DNA of 55,640 bases from Podaxis mareebaensis. Lineage: Eukaryota; Basidiomycota; Agaricomycetes; Agaricales; Agaricaceae. Of the stretch, positions 11,951-23,363 are shown piece after piece (within the stretch, counting starts at the first letter, position 1; the number at the start of each line of letters is the position of its first letter). The stretch spans positions 1 to 55,640 of the forward strand of contig JAEUWP010000042.1 of assembly GCA_018524725.1 (NCBI GenBank). The letters are read 5' to 3'. The translations under genes were made by a program, and so were the position numbers. The notes under the pieces were generated by a model. That model did no database searches, was not told the DNA's origin, and saw nothing but the letters and a program-made list of their open reading frames with translations.

Positions 11951-12691
11951 GAAACCTGCTACACGCCGGATTCCAATGGATCCCCCTGGTTCACGATCTC
12001 TCCAGTCGAGCTCAACCCATTATTGTTCACTCATATATCCCGTGGGCCCAAGCTTCATTATGGTTTCTGGGCCGCGGACAGAGCCAATGATTAAGTCCAC
12101 GCTCGGTGATAGAGGCATTCTGGTTCCAGGTTTCGAAAGATTGGTCGATTGTTTATCTACTCGCTTCACCAAGCTGTGGTGCTCGTCCCCTCGATCCCTT
12201 CCAGTGTCCGAATCTGGAAACCGTCAAGTCGTCCTTGATCATTTGCATATTGCAGCAATACCTATCCTCCTACGTTTTCGATGCGATCTCGACTAGGGGT
12301 GGTAATTTATGGCAGCTCCGTCAACATACTGAGACCCCGGTCGATTAGTCCGCACCTTGGCATGAGTTTCAGAACTTGGTTTATCAACAGACTCAGCAGT
12401 ACCTGCTTCATTTACAAATGCGGATAAACAGAGAGTCCCATGACACTCACAACAGGAAAAGTGGTCGGTCTGGGGACTCATGAACACCTGTCAGTGGATA
12501 TTCAAAATGAAAAACATGTTTTTCGATGACACATGTTCTTAATGAAATGCCAAAAGCTGACCACGGGACTCGGTCGTTCCGTTTGTGACTTCTGGGCGAT
12601 GTTCACAGTTGACAAGACGGAAATAGACCAGAAGACGAGAAGAGTTCATCTTCCCATGACAAAGTTCCCCAATTGTCGGCGCTAGAATCAA
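11951..12691 (+). repeat. Dispersed direct repeat, copy 1 (decayed coding sequence)
   Basis: About 740 bp align with 15753-16482 in the same orientation, clearly similar along the whole length with scattered substitutions and small indels. Within it a reading frame is shared by both copies: VSGPRTEPMIK, then ILVPGFERLVD, then QVVLDHLHIAA and LLRFRCDLD. In this copy the frame runs into stop codons after LLRFRCDLD (12296). The pattern suggests remnants of one protein-coding element or gene family rather than a non-coding repeat. No terminal inverted repeats or LTR ends were found. Family unknown. Confidence 0.65.
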
Positions 12692-13041
12692 AGAATTCTA
12701 AATAGGCACATTGTGGAACGACCTACAATGGCAGTGTTTCGTTTCGGGGACAGCCAGCTGAAAATGCCTCGTTTCACGACATTATTTTGATATATCTGTT
12801 GTTCTTGGCACTCAAGCCCAGTAGTTCCCAAATCTGGGACATTACAAGCCAAAAACCTACAGAATTGGTGTCTCGTTTTTAGGCAAGGGACAGTACCAGC
12901 TCAAAAAAAAAGTCGTCACCGGTAGCCAATTGTGTCATCACACATCTCCACCAGGCTGCTGGACAAACCATTGATCACCATTGAACTCCGCAAAGCCATC
13001 TGGAACCCGACAACAATGAACATCAGTCTCTCTCTTCGACT
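12692..13041. other. Intergenic
   Basis: No gene seen between the repeat and the 3' end of the pseudogene. A poly-A run at 12904-12912 is the only notable sequence. Confidence 0.4.
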
Positions 13042-14063
13042 CTAGCCGAAGAAACTATAGGGTCGAGCATATTCACCCATGACGAAAAAAATGCCAGCAA
13101 TGAGAGCGGGATCGGACCCGTCGGAGGTTTCTTCGACAATGCGTTCCTTGGAAGTCGGACCTCGCTTGGTCTTCTACTTCCACTCGATCAGCTCCGAGAC
13201 CCAGTACTTCGCACCATCACCGCCGGCGTCAAGATCCGCCACGACGAAGCGCCACTTGGTACCGGTAGTGATAGCACCACGAATGAGATTTTCCTACACA
13301 CGAAACGTGAGCGGCATGGGGGCACAAAACGTTACATACCCAAGATGTTTCGCGCGTGCAACGAGGTCAAGAAAGAATTGGGGGAAATGCCCCTCAAGGG
13401 GGACCGGGATGTCAGGGGCCTTGACAGAGGCTGCGAAAAATGCGATCGTTTCATTGTCATAGTGTTGATTTGGCGTTGGGGAAATGTGAATGTAGTTCTC
13501 TGCATACTGTGTTACACCACGTGGAGGCACAAAAACAAGACAAAAACACACCGGTGATAGACGACTCCGCGGCAATGGCTGTGTAGTCAATTATCCCTGA
13601 GATTGTGTCCACCGGCGACAGACTCGGGTGGGCATCAGAAACCTGGTTCTCTGGCATCACAATCATCTTCTGAGGAGATGGAACCACGGCAATCGATCTG
13701 AAGAAGAAGGTATCAATGACCATCCGAGAAGAGGTTTCATTCTGTGGCCTCTGGATGGAGGTAGAGCAGGCCCTTTCGGACGATGTTGAACCTTTCCAGG
13801 ACTTTGTAATTGGCAGCCGAGAACGAGAGCGACCACGAGAAGGGAGGCATTGCAAACGAGGTAAGAAAGTAACGGCCCAGATTGTTAACTCGTGATCCGA
13901 GTGTGGCAATCATGCTGTCGAGCTGGTCCGCGAATGTGCCGGCTGGCGCGGGGTTCGGACTCCGGCACCTCTTCGACGAACGAAGCTTCCGGAGCTGAGT
14001 GAGCGTGAGATCAAGTTTCAACCCACTCAGACCGGAAGTCTTGCGTTTCTTGGATGCCGACAT
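13042..14063 (-). pseudogene. Frameshifted gene of an unrecognised fungal family, possibly nuclease-like
   Basis: Starting at the ATG at 14063 (MSASKKRKTSGLSGLKLDL) the frame runs to LLYLHPEATE and then needs a +1 shift near 13737 to continue as ETSSRMVIDTFFFRS. A regular GT-AG intron (about 13495-13555) joins to ENYIHISPTPNQHYDN and KAPDIPVPLEGHFPQFF. A second intron follows near 13280-13320, but its exons join out of phase, although the next one (ENLIRGAITTGTKWRF) is clearly protein-like. An in-frame TAG at 13174 then interrupts the last part, which stays open to 13042 (GSDPALIAGIFFVMGEY). Three lesions in one gene argue for a pseudogene or a badly sequenced allele. The order IDYTAI ... KAPDIP ... 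PQ is loosely reminiscent of PD-(D/E)XK nuclease-like cores, but the expected acidic residue before Lys is not evident; this is a weak inference. Confidence 0.6.
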
Positions 14064-15752
14064 GGTGGTGCGGTGAACGAGCTGTGGTTTCAGAGACCAA
14101 CGCCAGTCCAAACCAAATGGCCAGCGCAAATACGCGTCAACACACGATACTAACAGTGAGGGTGACCGTAGGCATAGACATATACCAGTGGAACCCGAGG
14201 ACATTATAGTCAGTAAAACCGATTAGGATAGCCCCCTGCTACAGGAATGAATTTTCTCAAATCGAGATATGGGAGGACCGAGGGGCAGCGTCCAGCTTTC
14301 CTTCCGAGGATCGTAATGATGTTATTGACCTCGCTGGATAACGTCTTTTGTTTTGTAGTATAATATTATCACCCCTCTAAGCCTGAGTAAAGACCTACTT
14401 TGGTCGCTATGGAAAACAATGGTTGGGAAGAAGAAAACAAACCTCCAAGAATAAAACAGATGTCATCGATGGCAATTGCATAGAAGGATGGTCATTGGGG
14501 CCAGGCAAATCCGGGGTGGCCATCAAAAGAAGGAGAGCGTAGACACGGAGGTGATCAGTGATACTTCTCCCGTGAATACATGACTTATCGCTGTAAACAG
14601 CTGGCCAGTACCAGCTGGCTGGATTCTTGTCCCGGACGGGGTGGTGGTGTAGACACATGACGGAGACCAATGAGGCCCAAAACTTCCCCTTGTGAGAACA
14701 GAAACAAAGAAACGGACCATAGTCAAAATATCTGATTCATAACAAGAAAGCTGAGCTATGACATCAGGAGGTCGCTTTACTTACGGTTTGCAATATGGAA
14801 CGATGCAGCATTATACATGTAACGTAATAACGAGAGCAGTCTACTGGGCTTGTTTCAGCACAAGACAACATAGGCTCAACTATATCCTGATTAATTGTAT
14901 ACTTATGTGATATGTCAGCGGGGGAGGCGTCTCAAACGAACTAATGACGTGACGGTAAGTGGACAATTGGACAATTGGAGTCGAAATGAGACGGGGTCCG
15001 GGCGTGCAGTAATTAACCTACACTGTGTAAGAAACAACATACGAGAGTTAGTTGCAATGAGGTGATGTATATGTCAAAGGGAGATTAAAATGTGTGGGGA
15101 ATGACAAGAAGAGCAAGACGGCGAGATGGGTGGAGGAAAGAATGAGAGGACATAACCAGAAGGCGATCGGGATCGGGGACTAAAGGCAAAGGAAAACAAC
15201 CAAACGAAGCAAGAAAGTGGGAAAACGTCGGAACTGCAAGGACAGAAACGAAAATGACATAGCAAACAGCCAGACATTGCAGCATGATCTAATGAGCATC
15301 GCAAGCGAATGGAACCAAGGAATCACAAGCGACGGGAGACAGCTTAACGAATGACCAGACAGAAGCAAGATTCTCGGATGCACAGAAATTTCTCCCGTAG
15401 GTACGGAATGTCAATTCATCATGCTGAGTCCAGGCCCTTAGTTCTCACCCTCTCTGAGGCAGAAGTAATTACTACAAGGTATCGCATACAACTTCTGATA
15501 TGAAACGATTGAACATTGTTGTGAATTATATGTCCACTGTAAGTCCTTCGCCACAAGTGGAGGATCTTCAGTCCGAAAGACTACACATACATCTATCTTT
15601 CCCTGGTAGGATTGGTCGTCTTCGCATCGACTTCTCTTTTTTATAATACACTACCAGGGGTAATTGCCGCCGTCAGACTACATTGCAATACTCAGAGAAT
15701 TGGGAATGGGCTTGGTCGATATCTGCTATATCACCCAAAGAAAACCTGGTCC
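14064..15752. other. Gene-poor intergenic region
   Basis: About 1.7 kb with no gene I can support. Several overlapping short frames (for example 14407-14726 and 15074-15383, minus) have skewed composition without protein-like features. The end around 15612-15750 leads into the second copy of the dispersed repeat; a frame with ATG at 15664 runs through into it. Confidence 0.4.
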
Positions 15753-16482
15753 ACTGGAACCTGTCACACGCTGGATTCCAATGGATACCCTGGTACGCGA
15801 TCTCTTCAGTCAAGCTCAACCCCATCAGCGCTCATTCATATATACGCGCTCAAACTTCATTACGGTTTCCGGACCGCGTACAGAGCCAATGGTTAAGTAC
15901 ACGCTCGGTGATAGGGACATTCTGGTTCCAGGTTTTGGAAGAGTGGTCGATCGTGTATTTACTCGCTTCAACAAGCTGTAGTGCTTGTCCCCTCGATCTC
16001 AGTGTCTGAAGCTGGAACACATCAAGTCGTCCTTGATCCTTTACACATTGTAGCGATATCTACCCTCCTACGTTTTCGATGCAATCTCGACCAGTGGTGG
16101 CAATTTATGGCAACTCCGTCAACCTATCGAGACACCGGCCCATTAGTCCGTGCCTTGGCACCAGTTTCGGAACTTGGTCCACCAACAGACTCAGCGGTAC
16201 CCGCTTCATTTACAAATGCGGGTACGCGGCGAGTCCCATGACACTCATAACAGGAAAAGTGGTCGGTCTGGGGACTTATGAACACCTATCAGTGCATATT
16301 GGAAATGAAAAACATGTTTCCAATGACACATGTTCTTAATAAAATGCCAAAAGTTGACCACGGGACTCGGTCGTTCCGTTTGTGGCTTCTGCATAGTTGA
16401 CACGACGGAAATAGTCCAGAAGACGAGAAGAGTCAGTCTTCCCATGGCAAAGTTCCCCCGATCGTCTGCGCTAGAACCAAAT
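15753..16482 (+). repeat. Dispersed direct repeat, copy 2 (decayed coding sequence)
   Basis: This is the partner of 11951-12691, about 3.8 kb away in direct orientation. The conserved frame reads FITVSGPRTEPMVKYTLGD, then DILVPGFGRVVDRVFTRF, and hits a TAG at 15979-15981 where copy 1 has a Trp codon. It resumes in another frame as QVVLDPLHIVAISTLLRF and QWWQFMATPSTYRDTG. Here the second part is more open than in copy 1, so the two copies have decayed at different places. An upstream ATG at 15664 (MPPSDYIAILRELGMGL) could be the original start. Confidence 0.65.
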
Positions 16483-16699
16483 CAGCGCCGGGGTAACGAC
16501 ACCTGCCGATATCGATTGGGCCTTGGCCACACTCCTGACGTTTTGTGTCAAGGACTGCTCACCGCCGCCCTCGACAAACGAATGCCCGCAAGGACAACGG
16601 AAGAAACAATGCGTATTGGCCTTAGTGCTTCTTGTCAACAGCATTGAACAACTTCGACTCAAGATCCCAGAAACACAGTCTTCAGTTTCGGGGGCGCAA
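16478..16699 (+). other. Possible coding exon next to repeat copy 2
   Basis: Immediately after the repeat an open frame on the plus strand reads TPADIDWALATLLTFCVKD and later CVLALVLLVNSIEQLRLKIP, ending at a TGA at 16699. Amphipathic leucine-rich stretches make it more protein-like than its surroundings, and the gene may be the continuation of the decayed frame in the repeat. I found no convincing start or splice partners, and a minus-strand open frame overlaps it. Unknown family. Confidence 0.3.
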
Positions 16700-17042
16700 T
16701 GAGATAGGTATCGGTTCTCCTGCGGGTAAATGAGTTGTGGGCGCTTTGGTAAAGTAACGGCTTCGAACAAGTAGTGTGAGTATCAATAACACAATCCTAT
16801 ATGTACCTGTCGTATCCTCTGAATCTCGCTGAATAGACGAAGGTGCAGTTAGGAGCACATGAAGAGATCCGGTACTCTGGAGAGAACAAATTCCAGAGAA
16901 TGCGTATTTCGGATTGATGAACGGGGCTTGGGCTGGTGCCGAGTACGGTTGTCACCTGATCGTAATTCTGGCTGTTGAGTGTGGGCATTATGGCCAAGAC
17001 AACGGCATTCTTCCAAACACCGTCGACAGCCCTGAGCGACGT

Positions 17043-19088
17043 CTAAGACCAGCCTTCTGGGGTTCTTCTTCGCAGCGGCAAGGGAAGCCAAGGCTTGACT
17101 GGTTTCTTGCTGGGATTTTGACTGCTCGCAAGACCAACTCGTCGGATTTTCGCGAGCCTGGAAAATGCAAAAGATCAGAATGTACTAACTAGGCAACCAA
17201 TTGAACACGTACTTATGCAAAGCGGCCCAAGCGACAAGCAATGTGACACCACCGGACATAGCCGTCATCATATAAAATGCATACGGATGTTCTTCCAGAT
17301 GACTAGTCAACTGTGATACCCGCAATTGAATTACAGCATTGAAGATCAGAAGGTAGGACTCACATTCATACCGAATAGACCGGCCACAAGGGCACCGGTG
17401 CCAAGCCCCATTGTAGCGATGGACACCTGTTGTTGTCCCGAATGAGAACGAACGAGCGAGCGCAAGTGGATTATGATACCTTGAGATCGAGAGCAAGGAG
17501 GGCGTTACGGTTTGAATCGAGGATTAGTTCGGCAATTTCTTGGGTAGACTGAACATTGTTCTAGAAGCGGATTATTAGCCACATAATAAATCAAAAGAAT
17601 CTCGGCGCAACTTTCTACCTCTATATTTTCGGCTTCGTTGACAATCTCCTCCACTTGCTTTGAGAAAGATTCTAATAATAACTCCAGCTCCTCATGGTCA
17701 TCGGGTTTCCGCTCAGCGTTGTTCTTTCTATCAGAAAGATACATTGCGTTCAAGTCCTCATCTAATCTACAGTCAATTAGGAGTAATCAGAATTGAATGC
17801 TGACGTACCCTGGGCAAGAACCTCCTCCAGAGCTTCTTCGACCTGACAACAAATGAACATATGATCGTTTACTAGATGATTATACTAACCAATTTAGCTC
17901 TATTTTTGAAGCTTACAAGGCGGCGGGAGTAGTGAAGCAACCTCTTGAACCGGTCATGGTCGATGTTATCCTCGAGTTCGGCTAACAGCCCTCCGACGAG
18001 GTTACGGATAAAAACCATTTCAGCTTCTAGTGCGCTCATGACAGAGAGCAATATGGATTCAAGCGCACTAAAGTATTGCTGAATGTTACACTCACAGGAA
18101 GGTAGAAAGGTACCCACCGAAATTCGTATGCCAGACCTGTACCCTTCGTCTTCAGATTATGCTGCATTATCAGTGAGAAAAGAAGATAAAAAAAACCTAG
18201 GAGTGGGTTGGTACCTCTAGGTGGTATAAAAATACTGAGTGGAGCCTGGAATCAGCAGAGCCATAAGTGTCGAACAGAACAACCGCATCTGCCTTAACCA
18301 GAGCGCGGATATGGAGTATATTGACCTAGGAAAAATTGAGGACATCGGTGGTGAATTAGTGGAATACAAGAAAAACGGACCAATATAGCGTTTTTTCGGA
18401 CAAGAATAGTAGGAACGAGATTAGGAACCCTGGAATCAATCTTGCGGAGGTCACGAGCCTATAATTCTAAAGGTAAGGCCGGGATGTAGGAGCAAACAGC
18501 CCTTCGCATACGTTTAGGCCATGTTCGGCACTTAGGTCAGACTTTTTGAACTGGCCTGATATTGTTTTGACATTCCCTTAGTCATACGTCACTAACCCAG
18601 CCCAATCCAGTTGACAGTAAAACGGAAAAACCTTCGGCGTCAAGAACTGTACCTGAGAAGTTGGGGTTCATACGTGAGCATGAGCAGGTATGTTATGAGG
18701 AACATGACGCACAACGCAACATAAGATCCGTCGGCTGACGGCCCTTCATGACTTTATCTAGAATAGCAGCCTTTGCTAGGTCTTCCTGTCCATCGGAAAC
18801 CCCGTTACAATCAGGTGAACGTGGGTGCGGCTTGAACGACCAACTGATGTGTCGAACGCTCATGTGGTTTTTGTGTGTCATCGGAGTACGAGCGTGAACT
18901 GTTCCGCATGAAAAGGCTCGGCGCAAAAGCGTGTTTTTGGCGTCTTGCGAAGAGCATGCTTGACGTTGGAAGTGGCGGCCCAGACAGCTGGCGTGTACTG
19001 GAAGAGCCAAAGTCGTAGACGGGTTGCTGAATCTGATGGACATGCTCGCTACATTGTTCCCGTAAAACGTAGCAAATGCCCTATGCAT
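17043..19088 (-). CDS. MRS2: Mitochondrial magnesium channel, MRS2/LPE10 (CorA) family
   Basis: A many-exon gene that follows the CorA/MRS2 pattern. Exon 1 (ATG 19088) gives an Arg-rich, acidic-poor N-terminus suited to mitochondrial import. It joins through 21-nt and 65-nt exons (TVLDAEG, NVKTISGQFKKSDL) to ARDLRKIDSRVPNLVPTILV, HIRALVKADAVVLFDTYGS, NLKTKGTGLAYEF, and the stalk-helix block (LVGGLLAELEDNID, MYLSDRK, DDHEELELLLESF). The hallmark GMN motif follows TM1 (VAGLFGMN), then the loop HLEEHPYAFYMM and TM2 (SGGVTLLVAWAAL). A last intron leads to a basic tail (LAKIRRVGLASS) ending at 17043. Mrs2 carries Mg2+ across the inner mitochondrial membrane as a pentamer. A TTG-initiated extension upstream is less likely than the ATG at 19088. 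It diverges from the gene at 19852. Confidence 0.92.
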
Positions 19089-19851
19089 GCGCCCAGAATT
19101 CGAGGAGACGATAGCCAGCCTCAAATATTTGCGAAGAGTCGAAATCTGGATTCCGTCAACAACAGGACCTCGGCTACAGCCCCGACATCCCGTGATTAGG
19201 TGACTGTGTCACGTTACGTCACACTTGGAAGAACTGGCTGCTGACCCTTACCTCGCTTCCAAGTTGGATTGAATCACGCCAATGTGCATGTGTGATCCCT
19301 TGCATTGCGTATAAGGTAAAATTGACCCGTCAGAGGTCACGAATGTCCAATCCGTGGACAATATGACCTTTCTTTAACCAAAATTACTGACTCATATACA
19401 CCCCATATCAATCTGGCTCTACACAGTTTGATGGGAATCTATAGAACCCCGGTCACGATTCAATCCTACAATAAAACAGTGTGTCAACACTACCATCAGC
19501 GCAGTTACTGCAGATCGACTGGACCTATGCTCCGGAGGCTCAACAGCAAACCGAAATTACCTTTCAAGCGTGCAAGGGTTCCTAGGATCATTCAAACACT
19601 CCGTACAAAGGAGGAAACGTTGCCACAGCGTGCTAGGTTCAGCCTATACAGATCGGGCTTACCCGCGTTCGGCAAAGATGCTGAAAGTGATCAGGCCTGC
19701 TGATTCCCTTTTTCCAGCCTGGCTTTATTACATATCTGACGATCGCCCTCTTCTACCGTTTCTTCTGCTGTGACGACTTCCTGTTGTCATAATATGTTCT
19801 GGAACTGACACTCCCCCCACTCCTCCCTCTTCCCTCCCCCCTTCCATTGAA
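19089..19851. promoter_or_regulatory. Shared upstream region of MRS2 and the 19852 gene
   Basis: These 763 bp separate two divergently transcribed genes and must contain both promoters. A pyrimidine-rich stretch at 19806-19846 lies just before the ATG at 19852, as is common in basidiomycete core promoters. I recognise no specific factor site. Confidence 0.5.
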
Positions 19852-20656
19852 ATGCATGAGACTAGGAGGCTCATCGACGCTGCTGCTGCTCTCTCACAGG
19901 TATTCCGCGACAACGGGATACCTCACGCATTCTATGGCAGCGTGCTCTCAGCGGTGTTGGCTAACAGCATGCACAGTGATGCAAGTACCTTTCCTCACGA
20001 CCATTCTTTGCTCTGAGCCCCCTCCCACTAACCAGGAGATATACTGTATTGTCGAGGGCGGTCAAAACCATCCACATCCGTTCCGGCGTGTCAGGGACGC
20101 TGTCTCAGGAAAGGAAGACTGGACGAGTACTCACTCGCCTTGGACGAATAGGTGTGTTGCTTCTTGCAACAACCTGGTCCCATAATCACTGTTTCCCTGA
20201 AAAGGCTTCATGTCACCTATCGAGCTTTCATCCCGCCAATTGAGGTAAGTAGCTGCACATGGTGATCGCGAACGTAGTTTCTCTGATAGAGGGGCTTTTT
20301 ATACCAGATAGAGATTTTGCCAGCTGGTGAAACTGGCCCACGCCACCTTGACGACAGCAACGTCATGAAAATACAAGGGGTTCCCTTCCTGAACGTCTCG
20401 GAGTTCATTCGGGCAAAACTAAAAACATGGATGATGTAGGTATCACCAACTTGGCCTTCGAACGCTCTACGCTGACAACCTTACAAATAGCCGAGGGGCC
20501 GAACGCGATGCCCATGATATCGTATACGTGCTCTCCCGCTTCTGGAATCGGGTCGACATCAATCGAATACCTGAGCAAGACATGAACCACTTTGTAACCC
20601 GCAACCACGCAGCAGGACCTGCATGGAGTGCGCTCAGGAGAAAGTATGGAATGTAG
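19852..20656 (+). CDS. Small nucleotidyltransferase-like protein
   Basis: Five short exons (19852-19980, 20036-20151, 20205-20244, 20308-20435, 20491-20656) join in phase to 192 residues. The N-terminal helix (RRLIDAAAALSQVFRDNGIP) leads to AFYGSVLSAVLANS...SDEIYCIV, resembling the G-S...D-x-hydrophobic pattern of the nucleotidyltransferase fold found in AbiEii-type and kanamycin nucleotidyltransferase-like proteins. A middle part (IEIEILPAGETGPRHLD) and a C-terminal helical part (SEFIRAKLKTW, RDAHDIVYVLSRF, INRIPEQDMNHFV) follow and would fit the alpha-helical cap of that group. The first intron appears to use a GC donor (GCAAGT...CCAG); a GT donor nearby would break the frame. The function is not known. 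Such genes recur in Agaricomycetes as far as I recall, usually without annotation. Confidence 0.75.
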
Positions 20657-22330
20657 AGAACGTCAAGCCAAGTAAACCGAAAATCTTCATGGGTGACACG
20701 ATGCATTGTGTGGCACAAGTCAGGTGACATTCAGAAATTTGGTTCGTTGACAGGCGGAGGCTCGGACTACTGTGTTGTAATGATATAACAAAAATCAATG
20801 TCATACAAGTTCATATTCCAGGACCTATCATCAAGATTTAGGACCAATGAATATGATTGGGAAAAAGAGCGGAGGCCACGCTGCGTTAACATCGGACAGC
20901 TGGACTCGTGCAACGTCAGCCCAGGCACAGACCTTGGTTTCAGTGTATCACCAAGACCGCGCGACCCCGACCGGGCGAACGAAAGGATCCTCTTCCACAC
21001 ATCTTTGACTCCGAAGCCTGATTTTGGCAAACCGTGGCAGTATGCTGGCAGTGATCAATGTAGAACTGTCTACCAGACTGGCACCGGTTCTCACACAGCG
21101 CCCCCACACGAAGGTCACTTTAAAATAGCTTTGGGTATACTTCCGTTGGCAACTGGTGCTAGTACGAGGTCACCATGTCTGTATGATTGTGTGCTAACTT
21201 AACTGGGACTATGGAAGAACGCCCGGCCATACGCATGCCACATACTTCGCACTTCATCTCATCAACATGGCATACCCCGCCTGCTGGGGAAGACGCCAGA
21301 TCCAAAGAATATGACTAAACGAGGTTTTGGGGGTGCTCGCACCTGCCCCCACGAAGCAGGTGCGCTGTGGGCTTCTTTTCAAGTCCCTCATGGAGTTAAT
21401 TAGCGCATTTCATGCCTCCTGAGGAGTTCTTGACCCATGGAAATGATCATCGATATCTCAAGAGTTCCACAGGGTCCTCGTCTCCTAACGAGTGATCAGG
21501 CCTCCATCAGCGGCTGTTCCACATGGATTTGTACAGTGGATCTTTGTCATCGTGTAACCAGAAGCTCTGACTGGTGCATCGGCCGGAAAGAGAGACCGTT
21601 CACAGAGCTGTGAAGTTTTGGGAAGTCGAACCTAACAGCCGAAGCGTCGAATCACGGCAAGAGATCATACATTCAGAAATATAATCCTCACAGCTACATC
21701 TGGTGCGACACCCCATTTCCTCCACTTGTCCCCTCGTGACTACAATCCAGAGCCCTGGATTCATCCTCTTGGTGTGGTGGCCCCATCCCTTTGGGCGCAT
21801 CCCGACATCCCCGCTTCTTAAGGCAGCTGTGTCTCTTAGAGAGGAAATAGCAGAGGTCATTAACCAGCCGCACAGCTTCCCGCTGAGGTTGGATACGTTT
21901 TCGGGCAGATTTCGGTTGTGCGGCACTTCCAAGTCCGAAAGGGAGCTGCGTGTCTACCGCTATGCTATTTGGTGGTTCCTGTTTGGGACAATTTCCTCAC
22001 ACGGATGATGGAGGCTCACGACCTACGCGCGAGTCTGTTGGTGGATTCTCATTGAAGCCAAACACGACGGCCGGAACAACTAACCGACCCTTAGACAGTC
22101 CCCAACCGCGGAACCAAGACTAGCAGACCTGGCTGCATGAGTAAGTCCGTTAAGGAGGGCTTACATAGGCTATACTTACGAGAGGCCCAGAAGCTTTAAT
22201 CTCCAAACCTTAGACGATTACTACTGAGGTGTATTTTGGGGAGCCAGAGCACCAAGTCATAAGTGGTCGGCTGGGGGTATCTCCCCAGCTTTTAATTCCA
22301 TTTATATATCGGTCACTACGTTCCCGAAAG
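20657..22330. other. Intergenic, no supported gene
   Basis: A 134-codon plus-strand frame (20798-21202) and a pair of opposed frames at 21600-22008 are the longest, but neither has protein-like features or splice partners. 21330-21390 holds a small inverted element around cacctgccccca / caggtgcgctgtgggc. The right part contains the 3' UTR of the minus-strand gene ending at 22331. Confidence 0.4.
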
Positions 22331-23363
22331 CTAAGCGTATAGGCTGGAGCCTAGACCCTGGTTGGGAGGTTGTCGGAACATGACTACGGCGTAAACAGAG
22401 GTGCTGATGGAAAACTTGGGTGGGCCATTCAGTGGCTGGGAAACTTGGGGAAGCTCAATAGATATATGGGAGGCCAAGGAACTACCATTAGGTTCACAGC
22501 CGCGCATTCTAATGACCCACTAGCTTACCCAAACTCACAGTGAATGGATGACCAGTCGCATAGCCCTCAAAGGAGTAGGTGCGAGCCAGCGTCGGAATTG
22601 GCCGAGCAGGGTGGGAAATATTTGACATGGATCCGTAGATTGAGCTTCGTTCCGTCCCAGTAACGTCATCGTCAACTCTAATGGGGTCGTACTCTTCATC
22701 TCTACCTCCCCTATGTGCCAGTCATTTCTCAAAGTTGCGTATGAGCACATATCTTCTCTCACGGCGCGGATGAAGTGCTCCGAGGCGTTGCCTTTTGTAA
22801 AAATACTCCGCCGATAAAAATAAAAGCCGCGCCAACAACATCCCGCGTAACCATGTTATTAATACCACGATCTTCTTGTACTTGTTCGGTGATGGCAGGG
22901 AGGTCTTCTTCAGAACGTGAATATTGCTTCAGACCACATTTGATCAAGTAGTCACATCTGTTAACCATCCCATGAAAAACAAGAATTGATTGTCATGTTA
23001 TCTGGTGACGGCGAATACGATGTTTTCGCACTTGGAATCACTCGGCGACACTGACAGAATCCTCAGGATTACTCGCAAATCTCCGTAACAGTATCGATCC
23101 GAATCGCTATCACCTCCAGGATTTTTCCCTGTTCACCAGGAACCCAGGCCATGTCCCTATGCCACTGGCTTCGCGGAGCTATGCTCTTGCCCCGTTGAGG
23201 GGAAAATACCGTTATTCATGGTCACCCAAGAGGCTTTCCTTACATACAACGCAAGATCCAACTGGAACTCACCAGCGTCAAGTCACTGATCGTTTAACCT
23301 TCGCCTCACCAATCGCCTAACACCAACTCGGAACTGGGGAATCCCGTTCCAGGAGAGTTTCAT
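22331..23363 (-). CDS. Probable multi-exon gene, unrecognised, one membrane segment
   Basis: Short exons on the minus strand join in phase at GT-AG introns in the 3' half. CDYLIKCGLKQYSRSEEDLP with VGAAFIFIGGVFLQKATPR (about 22970-22750) splices over a 51-nt intron to GGRDEEYDPIRVDDDVTG and YSFEGYATGHPFT (22690-22541). From there an intron of about 85 nt with a GTGAGT donor leads to LPQVSQPLNGPPKF and SSLYA-stop (22331). Upstream, LREASGIGTWPGFLVNREK (about 23190-23125) and an ATG at 23363 (MKLSWNGIPQFRVGVRRL) look coding, but I could not join all 5' exons in phase. There may be one short transmembrane stretch. I do not recognise the family. Confidence is good that something is coded here and low for exact limits. 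Confidence 0.5.

Noticed and set aside
13079..13462. 127-codon plus-strand frame
   Set aside because: Antisense shadow of the pseudogene on the minus strand, whose blocks explain the open frame better.
11951..16482. LTR retrotransposon
   Set aside because: The two repeat copies do not enclose reverse transcriptase or integrase sequence and lack terminal TG...CA features; the intervening DNA holds an unrelated pseudogene.
19089..19124. TTG-initiated N-terminal extension of MRS2
   Set aside because: ATG at 19088 is in frame and gives a better import-type N-terminus.
20798..21202. 134-codon plus-strand open frame
   Set aside because: No recognisable feature or splice partner, and an opposed minus-strand frame overlaps it.
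21600..22008. Opposed frames of about 100 codons on both strands
   Set aside because: Neither strand is protein-like and no intron signals extend them.
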